In this document: positions 1 through 6,591 of the stretch, piece by piece
Layout: every line of letters begins with the position of its first letter
Numbering within the stretch: the first letter of the stretch is position 1
Assembly (NCBI GenBank): GCA_021819535.1
Contig: JAKAQU010000167.1
Span: 1 to 6,619 of the forward strand
From: Pseudomonadota bacterium
Lineage (GTDB): Bacteria > Pseudomonadota > Alphaproteobacteria > Acetobacterales > Acetobacteraceae
Length of the DNA stretch: 6,619 bases
Direction of reading: 5' to 3'
Translations under genes and position numbers: made by a program
Notes under the pieces: generated by a model
Told to the model about the DNA's origin: nothing
What the model saw: the letters and a program-made list of their open reading frames with translations, nothing else
Database searches by the model: none

Positions 1-1
1 T

Positions 2-898
2 CTATTCCGCCCGCCCGGCGGCGAGCAATTGCCGCCCGGCCTGAACATAATTGGCGATCGCGGTCAGCGGCTGGTTGATTTCATGGGCGAGTGTCGAGGC
101 CATGCGGCCGAGGGTCGAGAGCCGCGAGGCGTGCAAAAGCCGCGCATGAAGATCCTGAAGACGCCGTTCGGTTTCCTCCTGCGCCGTCAGGTCGCGCACG
201 AAACCGGCGAAAAGCCGCCGCCCGCCAGTCTCGACCTCGCCCACCTGAAGCTCGATCGGAAAAATCGTGCCATTCGCCCGCTGGCCGACGACGACACGGC
301 CGATGCCGATGATCCGCTTCTCGCCGGTCGCGAGATAGCGCTGGAGGTAGCTGTCATGCTGGCCGCGATAAGGTTCCGGCATGAGGCACTTCACATTGCG
401 CCCGATCACCGCCGCCGCGGGATGGCCGAACATGCGTTCGGCGGCGGCGCTGAAGGAAAGGATCGTGCCCTCGGCATCGATGACCACGACGGCGTCGGGC
501 ACCGTCGCGATCAGGGCGCGGAGCAGCTCCTCGCGCGATTGCAAGGCCTTGTGCGTGGCGCGGCGGGCGGAAATATCATGCGCGATGGCAATGAGATTGG
601 GCCCGCTCGCGCGCGCGACGTCTCGCAGCACCACCTCGACCGGAAACCGATAGCCATCGGCGCGGATCGCAACCATCTCGCGCGGAGCCGCAACGCGTGC
701 GCTCGGGCACGGAAGAAGGGCAGCGTCATCGGCCGGGTCGTGGAGAAATTCGCCGATCGGGCGGCCGATCAGCGCCGCCTCGTCGACCGAGAGCAGCGCG
801 CATGCGGCGGGATTGGCGAGAAGAACGGCTCCGTCGCCGCCGATGACGAAGATGCCATCCGCCGCGACATCGAAAATCGCCTGGTAAACCCGCTCCAT
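2..898 (-). CDS. fixL: FixL-like haem-PAS oxygen sensor, lacks ATPase domain
   Basis: This is a cytoplasmic PAS-PAS-HisKA sensor with no membrane segment. Residues 1-112 form a first PAS domain, and residues about 122-238 form a second PAS domain of the FixL haem type. By motif alignment from memory with Bradyrhizobium FixL (offset 19), H181 in HDSY matches the proximal haem ligand H200, R187 matches R206, and R201 in IIGIGR matches the O2-switch residue R220. Distal-pocket hydrophobics are kept (I196, I199, L217, V219), while the propionate-contacting H214 is an Arg (R195). A helical linker (about 238-258) leads to the H-box, with phospho-acceptor H272 in AHEINQPL. The reading frame then ends at TAG (4-2) after 298 residues, where FixL proteins normally continue for roughly 200 more residues with the ATP-binding domain. 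The start is supported by GAGG (912-909), 10 nt upstream. It lies 21 nt after rodA and is probably co-transcribed. No fixJ is visible. Identity as a FixL-type sensor is strong; whether the gene is intact is doubtful. Confidence 0.85.
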   Translation of the reverse strand: MERVYQAIFDVAADGIFVIGGDGAVLLANPAACALLSVDEAALIGRPIGEFLHDPADDAALLPCPSARVAAPREMVAIRADGYRFPVEVVLRDVARASGPNLIAIAHDISARRATHKALQSREELLRALIATVPDAVVVIDAEGTILSFSAAAERMFGHPAAAVIGRNVKCLMPEPYRGQHDSYLQRYLATGEKRIIGIGRVVVGQRANGTIFPIELQVGEVETGGRRLFAGFVRDLTAQEETERRLQDLHARLLHASRLSTLGRMASTLAHEINQPLTAIANYVQAGRQLLAAGRAE

Positions 899-919
899 CG
901 CCGGGTGTCCTCTTCGCCC

Positions 920-2062
920 TCAGCGGGTTTCGCGTTCGCTCTCGGCGGCGGCATCGCGATGCACCTCGACCGAGAGCAAAAGACCAAAGCCGAACATTGC
1001 CGTAAGCAAGGCCGAGCCGCCATGCGAGACCAGCGGCAGCGGCACGCCTCCAACCGGGATCACCCCCATCACCATCGCGAGATTGACGAACACATAGAGG
1101 GAATAATTGGTGGTGATACCGATCGCGACCAGCCGCCCGAAGGGTTGGCGGGCACGAAGAGCGATGACATAGCCGCCGGCGATGATCAGCGTGATCAGAA
1201 AAAGCACGGCGAGCGCGCCGATCAGGCCAAACTCCTCGGCCAGCACCGTGAAAATGAAATCGGTCTGCTTTTCCGGCAGAAAATCGAGACGGCCCTGGGT
1301 TCCGTTGAGAAAGCCCTTGCCCCAGAGCCCGCCCGAGCCGAGCGCGATCTTGGACTGGATGATGTTGTAGCCGGTGCCGAGCGGGTCGCTCTCGGGATGG
1401 AGGAAGGTTTCGATGCGGGCGCGCTGATAATCGTGCAGATGGTGATAGGCGATGGGTGCCGCGAGTACGACGAGAAGGGCCACCAGGGCGAATTTCCACC
1501 ATCTGACGCCGGCGGCGAAAAACACCGCGCCCGCAACCAGTGCGGTGATGATGGCGGTGCCGAGATTGGGCTGTTTCAAGATCAGCGCGACCGGAAGTGC
1601 TGTTGCCAAGGCCGGCGGGATCAGGAACAGGGGATTGCCGATCCGCTCGAAAGAGGCGCGATGAAACCAGGAGGCGAGGGCGAGCACGAGAAAAATCTTC
1701 ATCAGCTCGCTCGGCTGCAACTGAAACCCGCCGATTTCGATCCAGCGCTGCGCCCCTTTGCCGACATGGCCGAAGCGGGCGACCATGAGCAAAAGCCCGA
1801 CCCCGAGCGCATAGAGCGGCCAGGCAAGGCGCTGGATCAGACGAAGATCGGTGAGCGCGGTTGCGACCAGAATGACCAGACCGACGACGAAGCGCAGCGC
1901 ATGGCGGTTGGCGAAAGGCTGCGGCCCGCCGCCCGCGGAATAAAGGGCGGTATAGCCGACGGCGGCGAGCAGCGCGAGCAGGGCGACGTAGAGCCAGCTC
2001 ACCTCGCGCAGTTTCGCGACGATCCCGAATGTCTGGCCGCGATAGAGACGCCGCTCCATCAT
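920..2062 (-). CDS. rodA: RodA, SEDS peptidoglycan glycosyltransferase
   Basis: RodA polymerises lipid II into glycan strands during cell elongation and works as a complex with PBP2 in the inner membrane. The 380-residue length is normal for the family. About ten hydrophobic segments can be picked out, roughly at 23-43, 54-71, 79-96, 120-133, 143-162, 166-184, 187-204, 274-299, 311-333 and 344-365. Family motifs are present: RWIEIGGFQLQPSELMK (106-122), KQPNLGTA (163-170), FLPEKQTDFIF (261-271) and PLVSHGGSALL (343-353). D268 in the TDF motif corresponds to the catalytic Asp of E. coli RodA (D262). The start codon overlaps the mrdA stop in an ATGA arrangement. A strong GGGGGAGG (2077-2070) lies 7 nt upstream and supports the first of two adjacent Met codons. 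Adjacency to mrdA separates it from the division paralogue FtsW. High confidence. Confidence 0.97.
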   Translation of the reverse strand: MMERRLYRGQTFGIVAKLREVSWLYVALLALLAAVGYTALYSAGGGPQPFANRHALRFVVGLVILVATALTDLRLIQRLAWPLYALGVGLLLMVARFGHVGKGAQRWIEIGGFQLQPSELMKIFLVLALASWFHRASFERIGNPLFLIPPALATALPVALILKQPNLGTAIITALVAGAVFFAAGVRWWKFALVALLVVLAAPIAYHHLHDYQRARIETFLHPESDPLGTGYNIIQSKIALGSGGLWGKGFLNGTQGRLDFLPEKQTDFIFTVLAEEFGLIGALAVLFLITLIIAGGYVIALRARQPFGRLVAIGITTNYSLYVFVNLAMVMGVIPVGGVPLPLVSHGGSALLTAMFGFGLLLSVEVHRDAAAESERETR

Positions 2063-3945
2063 GGCGTTGCCTCCCCCGCGGCGCCGGCGCGAACGGCGAG
2101 CCGCGCTCCGCCATCGGGGGTGTGACCGGCCGGGTCACGCAGCAGGACGTCGGTCATGATGGCGCGCGCGAGGGGGGCCGCGCGCTGTGCCCCGGCATTG
2201 CCGTGCTCGACGACGACGGCGAGGGCATAGCGCGGCGCGTCATAGGGCGCGAAGGCGACGAAGAGCGCGTGCGGACGAAATTCCCAAGGCAGGTTCTCGG
2301 AATTGAAATGGCCGTGTTCGCGCGCCTCGCGCGAGACATGGCGAACCTGGGTCGAGCCGGTCTTGCCCGCGAGCTGGACGCCGGGAAGATCGAGGCGGGC
2401 GAGTGGCGCCGTGCCGCCCGGCTCGTTCACGACCGCCCACATGCCCTCTCGCACCATGTGCAGAAACGGCGCCGGGACATCGAGCGCCGGCCAATCCCCG
2501 GGCGCCGCCCCCGGGGACTGGGTTGCACCGATGCTCCGCGTCAGATGCGGCTCGACCGCGCGGCCGGTCGCGATGCGGGCCGCCATGGTCGCGAGCTGGA
2601 TCGGGGTCAGTTGTAAAAATCCCTGGCCGATGCCATGCACCACGGTATCGCCCGGGTTCCAGTGATGGCCGTGCCCCTCGCGCCAGGCGCGCGTCGGAAC
2701 CAGGCCGGTGCGCGCTTCCGGAAGCTCGATCGCCGGTCGCACGCCAAGCCCGAAGCGCTTGGCCATGGCGGCGATGGCATCGATGCCGGTGCGCCGCGCG
2801 ACTTCATAGAAGAACACGTCGCAACTATTCTTGAGCCCGCCGCGGAGATCGAGCGCGCCATGGCCATAGCGGCTCCAGCAGTGGAACCGCGTATCGCCGA
2901 GATCGAGGTAGCCGGGACAGAAAATCCGCTCCCCGGGCGTGATCGTGCGCGCCGAGAGGCCGGCCATGGCGACCACCATCTTGAAGGTCGAGCCCGGCGC
3001 ATAGAGCCCGGCCACGGCCTTGTTGATCAGCGGCGTCTGGCGATTTTTCGTCCATTCATTCCATTGCGCCTGCGAGACGCCGGAATTGAACAGGCTCGGG
3101 TCGAAGCTCGGCGTCGTCGCCATCGCCAGCACCTCGCCGTTCGTCGCATCGAGCACCACGGCACTCGCGCTCTCGGTCTCCAGCGTCTGCATCACATCCT
3201 GTTGCAGGCCGGAATCGATGGTCAGCGTGATGTCGGCGCCCGGAATACCTTCCTCGCGCGAAATCTCGCGGATCACCCGCCCGGCGGCATTGACCTCCAC
3301 CTGCACCAGGCCCGCCTTCCCGCGCAATGCGAGGTCGTGAAATTTTTCCATCGCCGCGCGCCCGATCCGCATCCCCGGCAAGGCGAGCATCGGCTCGTCC
3401 TCCGCCTCGTCCTCGCCCGGCGGCGCGACATAGCCGACGACATGGGCGAGCGTCTGGCCAAACGGATAAAGCCTTGTCGTTCCGACATCGATCAGGACGC
3501 CCGGCAGATCGGGGGCATTGACCTCGATTTGCGCCATCTCCTCCCATTCCAGAAAATCGCGCAGGATGATGGGAATGAAGCGGCGGGAATGGAGGAGTTC
3601 GCGATCGATGCGGGCGCGCTCATGGTCGGAAAGGGGGATCAGGGCGGAGAAACGAGCGAGTGTCTCGGCGACGTCGCTGGTTTGCTCGGCGACCAGAACG
3701 GCGCGCCAGTTCATCCGGTTGCCGGCGAGCGGGGTTGTGGCGCGGTCCAAAAGCCGCCCGCGCGGCGGGGCGAGCAGGCGGGCGCTGATGCGGTTGCTCT
3801 CGGCGAGCAGGGCGTAGCGCGTCCCCTCCAGAACCTGCACCTGATAAAGCTTGGCCGCGAGCCCGCCGAGCGCCAGCACCTCGATCCCGCCGAGCAGCAG
3901 GGCGCGGCGGGTGAAGACATTGGTGCGGCGGGTGTCGCGGCGCAT
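2059..3945 (-). CDS. mrdA: Penicillin-binding protein 2, elongation transpeptidase
   Basis: PBP2 is the class B D,D-transpeptidase that cross-links new lateral-wall peptidoglycan; it partners RodA and is the mecillinam target in E. coli. The 628-residue length is typical. There is a short Arg-rich cytoplasmic tail, one membrane anchor (about 14-33), a pedestal/dimerisation domain with the RGRLLDR motif (62-68), and a transpeptidase domain from about residue 240. Active-site motifs are complete: STFK (319-322, nucleophile S319), SCD (374-376, the PBP2 form of SxN) and KTG (528-530). C343, C356, H362 and C375 surround the active site in a pattern suggestive of the zinc site reported for another PBP2. 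Residues 471-492 form a Pro/Gly/Ala-rich loop whose DNA contains an 8-bp inverted repeat. The start lies 4 nt after the mreD stop, with GAGG 9 nt upstream. The last four bases overlap rodA. Confidence 0.97.
   Translation of the reverse strand: MRRDTRRTNVFTRRALLLGGIEVLALGGLAAKLYQVQVLEGTRYALLAESNRISARLLAPPRGRLLDRATTPLAGNRMNWRAVLVAEQTSDVAETLARFSALIPLSDHERARIDRELLHSRRFIPIILRDFLEWEEMAQIEVNAPDLPGVLIDVGTTRLYPFGQTLAHVVGYVAPPGEDEAEDEPMLALPGMRIGRAAMEKFHDLALRGKAGLVQVEVNAAGRVIREISREEGIPGADITLTIDSGLQQDVMQTLETESASAVVLDATNGEVLAMATTPSFDPSLFNSGVSQAQWNEWTKNRQTPLINKAVAGLYAPGSTFKMVVAMAGLSARTITPGERIFCPGYLDLGDTRFHCWSRYGHGALDLRGGLKNSCDVFFYEVARRTGIDAIAAMAKRFGLGVRPAIELPEARTGLVPTRAWREGHGHHWNPGDTVVHGIGQGFLQLTPIQLATMAARIATGRAVEPHLTRSIGATQSPGAAPGDWPALDVPAPFLHMVREGMWAVVNEPGGTAPLARLDLPGVQLAGKTGSTQVRHVSREAREHGHFNSENLPWEFRPHALFVAFAPYDAPRYALAVVVEHGNAGAQRAAPLARAIMTDVLLRDPAGHTPDGGARLAVRAGAAGEATP
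2495..2517. repeat. 8-bp perfect inverted repeat inside mrdA
   Basis: TCCCCGGG (2495-2502) and CCCGGGGA (2510-2517) are exact reverse complements around a 7-nt loop. It covers codons 477-484 of PBP2 (SPGAAPGD), within a Pro/Gly/Ala-rich surface loop. In mRNA it would form a very stable GC stem. No U-tract follows, so it is not a terminator. It may simply reflect Pro/Gly codon choice in a GC-rich genome. Confidence 0.6.
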
Positions 3946-3949
3946 CGCC

Positions 3950-4495
3950 TCAAACCTCGGCGGCGGCGAGGCGCCGATGGGCGCGGGTCAGAAGAACGGC
4001 GAGCAGCGGATAAAACCCGATCGCGAACCCCACCTCCATCAGCGCCGGCGTCAACGGCAGCCATGTGAGCGAGAGGAGCGCGGTCAGTGCGACGGACAAG
4101 GCGATGGCCGCGGCCGCGAGCGCCGAGAAAGCCAGCCAGACGACGAGAAAGCTCTGACGCACGAGCAATCGGCGCCACCGCCGGGCGAGTGCCGCGACGA
4201 GCAGCAACAAAATCACATCGAGACCAAGCGGGCCGCTTCCGAGCAGATCGGCGAACATGCCGAGCACGAAGACCAGCGGCAAGGCCATCGCCGCCGGGCG
4301 GAACAGGGTCCAGAAATAGACCGAGGCGAAGAGGAAGGCCGGAGCGAGCGCCGCCTGCTCGGGCAAGCCGAGCGGGACAGCGAAGAGCAGCAATCCGAGC
4401 GCCGTCAGCGCCGCCGGGAAAGCGGCACGCGCGACGGTATCGAGCCGGCGCCAGACATCGCGCGCGAGATCGGGGGGCATGAGGGCGCCTGCCAT
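3950..4495 (-). CDS. mreD: MreD, rod-shape inner-membrane protein
   Basis: MreD is a small integral membrane protein of the elongasome that binds MreC and helps connect cytoplasmic MreB to the periplasmic synthases. The protein has 181 residues, near the usual length (about 160-180). It is strongly hydrophobic, with segments at about 26-43, 48-63, 70-87, 92-104, 112-139 and 153-169. The family motif resembling DLLxxxPLG is seen as FADLLGSGPLGLD (81-93). Sequence conservation in this family is low, so the call rests on hydrophobicity, this motif, and position between mreC and mrdA. The start is separated from the mreC stop by one nucleotide (TGAGATG). The upstream Shine-Dalgarno match is poor, which suggests translational coupling to mreC. 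Met6 is a possible alternative start. Confidence 0.93.
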   Translation of the reverse strand: MAGALMPPDLARDVWRRLDTVARAAFPAALTALGLLLFAVPLGLPEQAALAPAFLFASVYFWTLFRPAAMALPLVFVLGMFADLLGSGPLGLDVILLLLVAALARRWRRLLVRQSFLVVWLAFSALAAAAIALSVALTALLSLTWLPLTPALMEVGFAIGFYPLLAVLLTRAHRRLAAAEV

Positions 4496-4496
4496 C

Positions 4497-5375
4497 TCAA
4501 GGCTCGAAAATCGCCGCCGGGGTTGCGGATTTTCCCGCGCGCTCGGCAGATTCGGGCGGCTCTATCCCCGCCATGTGGTAGTCGAACACGCGGATGATGT
4601 CGAGCCGCGTGAGCCGTGCCGCCGGCACCACCATCGGGGCCGCGCCGACGTAATGCACGACGCCGACCGGGAGCCCAGCGGGGAAGGCATTGGCCTCGGC
4701 GCTGGTCACCACCCGCTCGCCCTCCTCGGGCGGCGTATCCTGCGGCCAGAAAAGAAGACGCGGCAGGTCGTTATTGGTGCCGGCCAGGATGGCGCGGGCG
4801 CGGCTGTGCTCCAGCGTCACCGGAATGCGGCTATTGATGTCGGTGATCAGGAGGACGCGGGCGCTGCGTGCCCCGGTTTCGGTGACGCGGCCGACCAGCC
4901 CGCGATCATCGAGCGCCACCTGCCCCTTGGCGATCGCGTGATGCGGGCCGACGGCGAGCAGGACCGAGCGGGCATAGACGCCGCCCGTATCGGCGACCAC
5001 GCGGGCGGTGACATAGACCGCTCCCGGATCCGGTATCCAGTGGAGATTGGCGCGGAGAGTAGCATTCTCGGCTTCCAGCGCGAGCGCCACCGATTGCCAT
5101 TGCCGCAAGCGCTCATTTTCTTCCCGCAGCGCCTTGTTTTCGCTGATCAGGGCGAGGAGATGGCCGGCCTCGGCGACGCTGTCACGGGCACGGATGAGGG
5201 GGTCGGCGATCAGGCCGTAGAGCGGCGCCAGCGTGTCGCCGAGGGCGGCGCGCGCGCGCTCGGCGAGCAAGGCGTCGGCCTTGCCGAGCAGAAGCAGCGC
5301 CACAGCGCTCGCGATGAGAAGCGGCAAGGTGAGCCGCCCCAGCGCCTGGCGCGCGGGAATGGACAACCGGATCAT
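4497..5375 (-). CDS. mreC: MreC, periplasmic rod-shape scaffold
   Basis: MreC is a bitopic inner-membrane protein whose periplasmic part assembles and activates the PBP2-RodA complex. The 292-residue protein has a short basic cytoplasmic N-terminus, one membrane anchor (about 15-31), and a helical coiled-coil stretch with heptad-like Leu/Glu spacing (about 65-110, including ENKALREENERLRQW). The two beta-barrel lobes typical of the family follow. Conserved patches are RGLVGRVTETG (158-168), with VLLITDINSRIPV (174-186) and EEGERVVTSA (217-226) before the FPAGLPVGVV segment (231-240). The C-terminal tail after about 268 is Pro/Glu/Ala-rich and variable, as is usual. AGGAGG (5392-5387) lies 11 nt before the ATG, so this gene has a good independent ribosome-binding site after the 85-bp gap from mreB. 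Confidence 0.96.
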   Translation of the reverse strand: MIRLSIPARQALGRLTLPLLIASAVALLLLGKADALLAERARAALGDTLAPLYGLIADPLIRARDSVAEAGHLLALISENKALREENERLRQWQSVALALEAENATLRANLHWIPDPGAVYVTARVVADTGGVYARSVLLAVGPHHAIAKGQVALDDRGLVGRVTETGARSARVLLITDINSRIPVTLEHSRARAILAGTNNDLPRLLFWPQDTPPEEGERVVTSAEANAFPAGLPVGVVHYVGAAPMVVPAARLTRLDIIRVFDYHMAGIEPPESAERAGKSATPAAIFEP

Positions 5376-5407
5376 CGCGCCTCGTCCCTCCTGGACGCGC
5401 CGCCCGC

Positions 5408-5423
5408 CCGCCCCCAGGGGCGG
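5408..5423. repeat. GC-rich inverted repeat in mreB-mreC spacer
   Basis: CCGCCC (5408-5413) pairs with GGGCGG (5418-5423) around a 4-nt loop. Beyond a mismatch, two more pairs (5405-5406 with 5425-5426) can extend it. It lies in the middle of the 85-bp mreB-mreC gap (5376-5460). On the transcribed minus strand it is followed by GC-rich sequence and then the mreC Shine-Dalgarno, with no U-run, so it is not a standard intrinsic terminator. It could stabilise the 3' end of a processed mreB message or weaken read-through, but that is inference. No other gene or clear promoter is seen in the spacer. Confidence 0.5.
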
Positions 5424-5460
5424 ACGATCGGCAAGAGATCATGGTCCGTGTAGAGGTTAG

Positions 5461-6504
5461 TCAGTACATCGTGGACAAAACGTTACGCAGTCTTTTCATC
5501 TCCTCGAGCGCGCGCCCGGTGCCGAGTGCGACACATTGCAGCGGCTCCTCGGCGACCACCACCGGAAGCCCGGTCGCATCGCGCAGCACCTGGTCGAGAC
5601 GATAGAGCAAAGCGCCGCCGCCGGTCAGCACTATTCCCTTATCGACGATATCGGCGGCGAGTTCCGGCGGCGTGTTTTCGAGCGCGACCTTCACCGCCTC
5701 GACGATGGCGCCAACCGGCTCGGCGAGACTTTCGGCGATCTGGCGCTGGCTGACCAGCACTTCGCGCGGCACACCGTTCATCAGATCGCGCCCCTTGACC
5801 TCGCGATACGTCCCCTCGTCGCCGTCATAGAGCGAACTCGCGGCGCCGATTTCGAGCTTGATGCGCTCGGCCGAGCTTTCGCCGATCAGGAGATTGTGGT
5901 TGCGGCGGATGTAGCTGATGATCGCCTCGTCCATCTTGTCGCCGCCGACGCGCACGCTCCGGGCATAGACGATGCCGCCGAGCGAGATCACCGCAACCTC
6001 GGTGGTGCCACCGCCGATATCGACGACCATGCTGCCCGAGGGCTCGGTCACCGGCAGGCCGGCGCCGATGGCCGCCGCCATCGGCTCCTCGATCAAGAGA
6101 ACCTTGCGCGCGCCGGCACTTTCAGCGCTTTCCTGGATGGCGCGGCGCTCGACCGCGGTCGAGCCGGAGGGGACGCAAATGATGATCATGGGGCTCGCGA
6201 AGCCGCGCCGGTTATGCACTTTGCGGATGAAGTGCTTGATCATCTCCTCGGCGACCTCGAAATCGGCGATCACGCCGTCGCGCAAGGGGCGGATCGCGGA
6301 GATGTTGCCGGGCGTCCTGCCAAGCATGTGTTTCGCTTCCTCGCCGACCGCGAGCACCTGCTTCTTGCCGCGGAGATCGGCGATGGCGACCACGCTCGGC
6401 TCGTCGAGCACGATACCGCGCCCCTTGACATAGACGAGCGTGTTGGCGGTGCCGAGATCGATCGCCATGTCGGCCGACATGATGCCGAGCAGCCGGGAAA
6501 ACAT
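5461..6504 (-). CDS. mreB: MreB, actin-like rod-shape protein
   Basis: MreB is the bacterial actin homologue; it forms ATP-dependent membrane-bound filaments that orient lateral-wall synthesis. The 347-residue product matches the family's usual length. Nucleotide-binding motifs are intact: phosphate-1 DLGTANT (16-22), phosphate-2 VDIGGGTTEV (161-170), and the adenosine motif LTGGGALL (293-300). The family signatures KHMLGRTPGNI (58-68) and LIEEPMAAAIGAGLPV (137-152) are also present. The N-terminus MFSRLLGIMS resembles Caulobacter MreB and is a plausible hydrophobic membrane-contact segment. An upstream in-frame ATG (6522-6520) would add MRSLCK, but it has no Shine-Dalgarno and sits against a GC hairpin. 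The ATG at 6504-6502 has GAGGAG 10 nt upstream and gives the conserved N-terminus, so it is preferred. It is the first gene of the visible operon. Confidence 0.98.
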   Translation of the reverse strand: MFSRLLGIMSADMAIDLGTANTLVYVKGRGIVLDEPSVVAIADLRGKKQVLAVGEEAKHMLGRTPGNISAIRPLRDGVIADFEVAEEMIKHFIRKVHNRRGFASPMIIICVPSGSTAVERRAIQESAESAGARKVLLIEEPMAAAIGAGLPVTEPSGSMVVDIGGGTTEVAVISLGGIVYARSVRVGGDKMDEAIISYIRRNHNLLIGESSAERIKLEIGAASSLYDGDEGTYREVKGRDLMNGVPREVLVSQRQIAESLAEPVGAIVEAVKVALENTPPELAADIVDKGIVLTGGGALLYRLDQVLRDATGLPVVVAEEPLQCVALGTGRALEEMKRLRNVLSTMY

Positions 6505-6514
6505 CTTGCACAAA

Positions 6515-6520
6515 CTCCTC
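6515..6520 (-). promoter_or_regulatory. Ribosome-binding site deciding the mreB start
   Basis: GAGGAG on the minus strand lies 10 nt before the ATG at 6504-6502. The alternative ATG at 6522-6520 overlaps this element by one base and has no purine-rich site of its own, so the site favours the shorter 347-residue MreB. Confidence 0.75.
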
Positions 6521-6522
6521 AT

Positions 6523-6538
6523 CCCGCGCCGCCGCGGG
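6523..6538. promoter_or_regulatory. GC hairpin in the mreB leader
   Basis: CCCGCG (6523-6528) and CGCGGG (6533-6538) form a perfect 6-bp stem with a 4-nt loop, ending 2 nt upstream of the mreB Shine-Dalgarno. If transcription starts near 6540, as the promoter candidate suggests, this stem would sit at the extreme 5' end of the operon mRNA. It could protect the message or tune initiation. The pairing is seen directly; the role is inferred. Confidence 0.45.
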
Positions 6539-6545
6539 CAGCGGA

Positions 6546-6575
6546 GGGTTAGCCGCCCCGGCGTTCACAAACAAG
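6546..6575 (-). promoter_or_regulatory. Candidate housekeeping promoter for the mre operon
   Basis: On the minus strand CTTGTT (6575-6570) is followed after 17 nt by CTAACC (6552-6547). The -10 region read as GCTAACCC partly fits the Caulobacter-type -10 consensus (GCTANAWC), and the TTG of the -35 is kept. The predicted start near 6540 would give a leader of about 36 nt. The match is weak and unsupported by data; the real promoter may lie beyond the window. Confidence 0.25.
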
Positions 6576-6591
6576 AGGGAAGGCTTGCCCC
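6575..6591. repeat. Imperfect 17-nt palindrome upstream of mreB
   Basis: GAGGGAAGGCTTGCCCC is symmetric about position 6583. AAG/CTT pair inside, GGG/CCC-like arms lie outside, and there is one mismatch plus a G-T pair. It abuts the candidate -35 box, so it could be an operator, but its centre leaves no hairpin loop and chance symmetry in GC-rich DNA is possible. The remaining upstream bases (6592-6619) show no gene. Confidence 0.3.

Noticed and set aside
29..2125. A 698-codon open frame on the plus strand opposite the sensor gene and rodA
   Set aside because: Its product is rich in Arg, Asp, Glu, His and Gly with no recognisable domain, and it mirrors two genes with clear family motifs. Long antisense frames are expected in GC-rich coding DNA.
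726..2138. A 470-codon minus-strand frame overlapping rodA and the sensor gene
   Set aside because: It is Arg/Pro-rich shadow translation in another frame, while rodA and the sensor frames carry conserved motifs throughout.
2635..4068. A 477-codon plus-strand frame opposite mrdA
   Set aside because: It is antisense to a fully supported PBP2 gene, has low-complexity charged composition, and no domain is recognisable.
5401..5426. Intrinsic terminator between mreB and mreC
   Set aside because: The stem is real, but no T-rich run follows it on the transcribed strand, so it was recorded only as an inverted repeat.
6505..6522. Upstream ATG extending MreB by MRSLCK
   Set aside because: It has no Shine-Dalgarno, it lies next to a GC hairpin, and the extension is not typical of the family; the ATG at 6504-6502 has GAGGAG at good spacing.
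5536..6552. A 338-codon plus-strand frame opposite mreB
   Set aside because: It is the complement of the highly conserved mreB codons; the Asp/His/Arg-rich product resembles no known protein.
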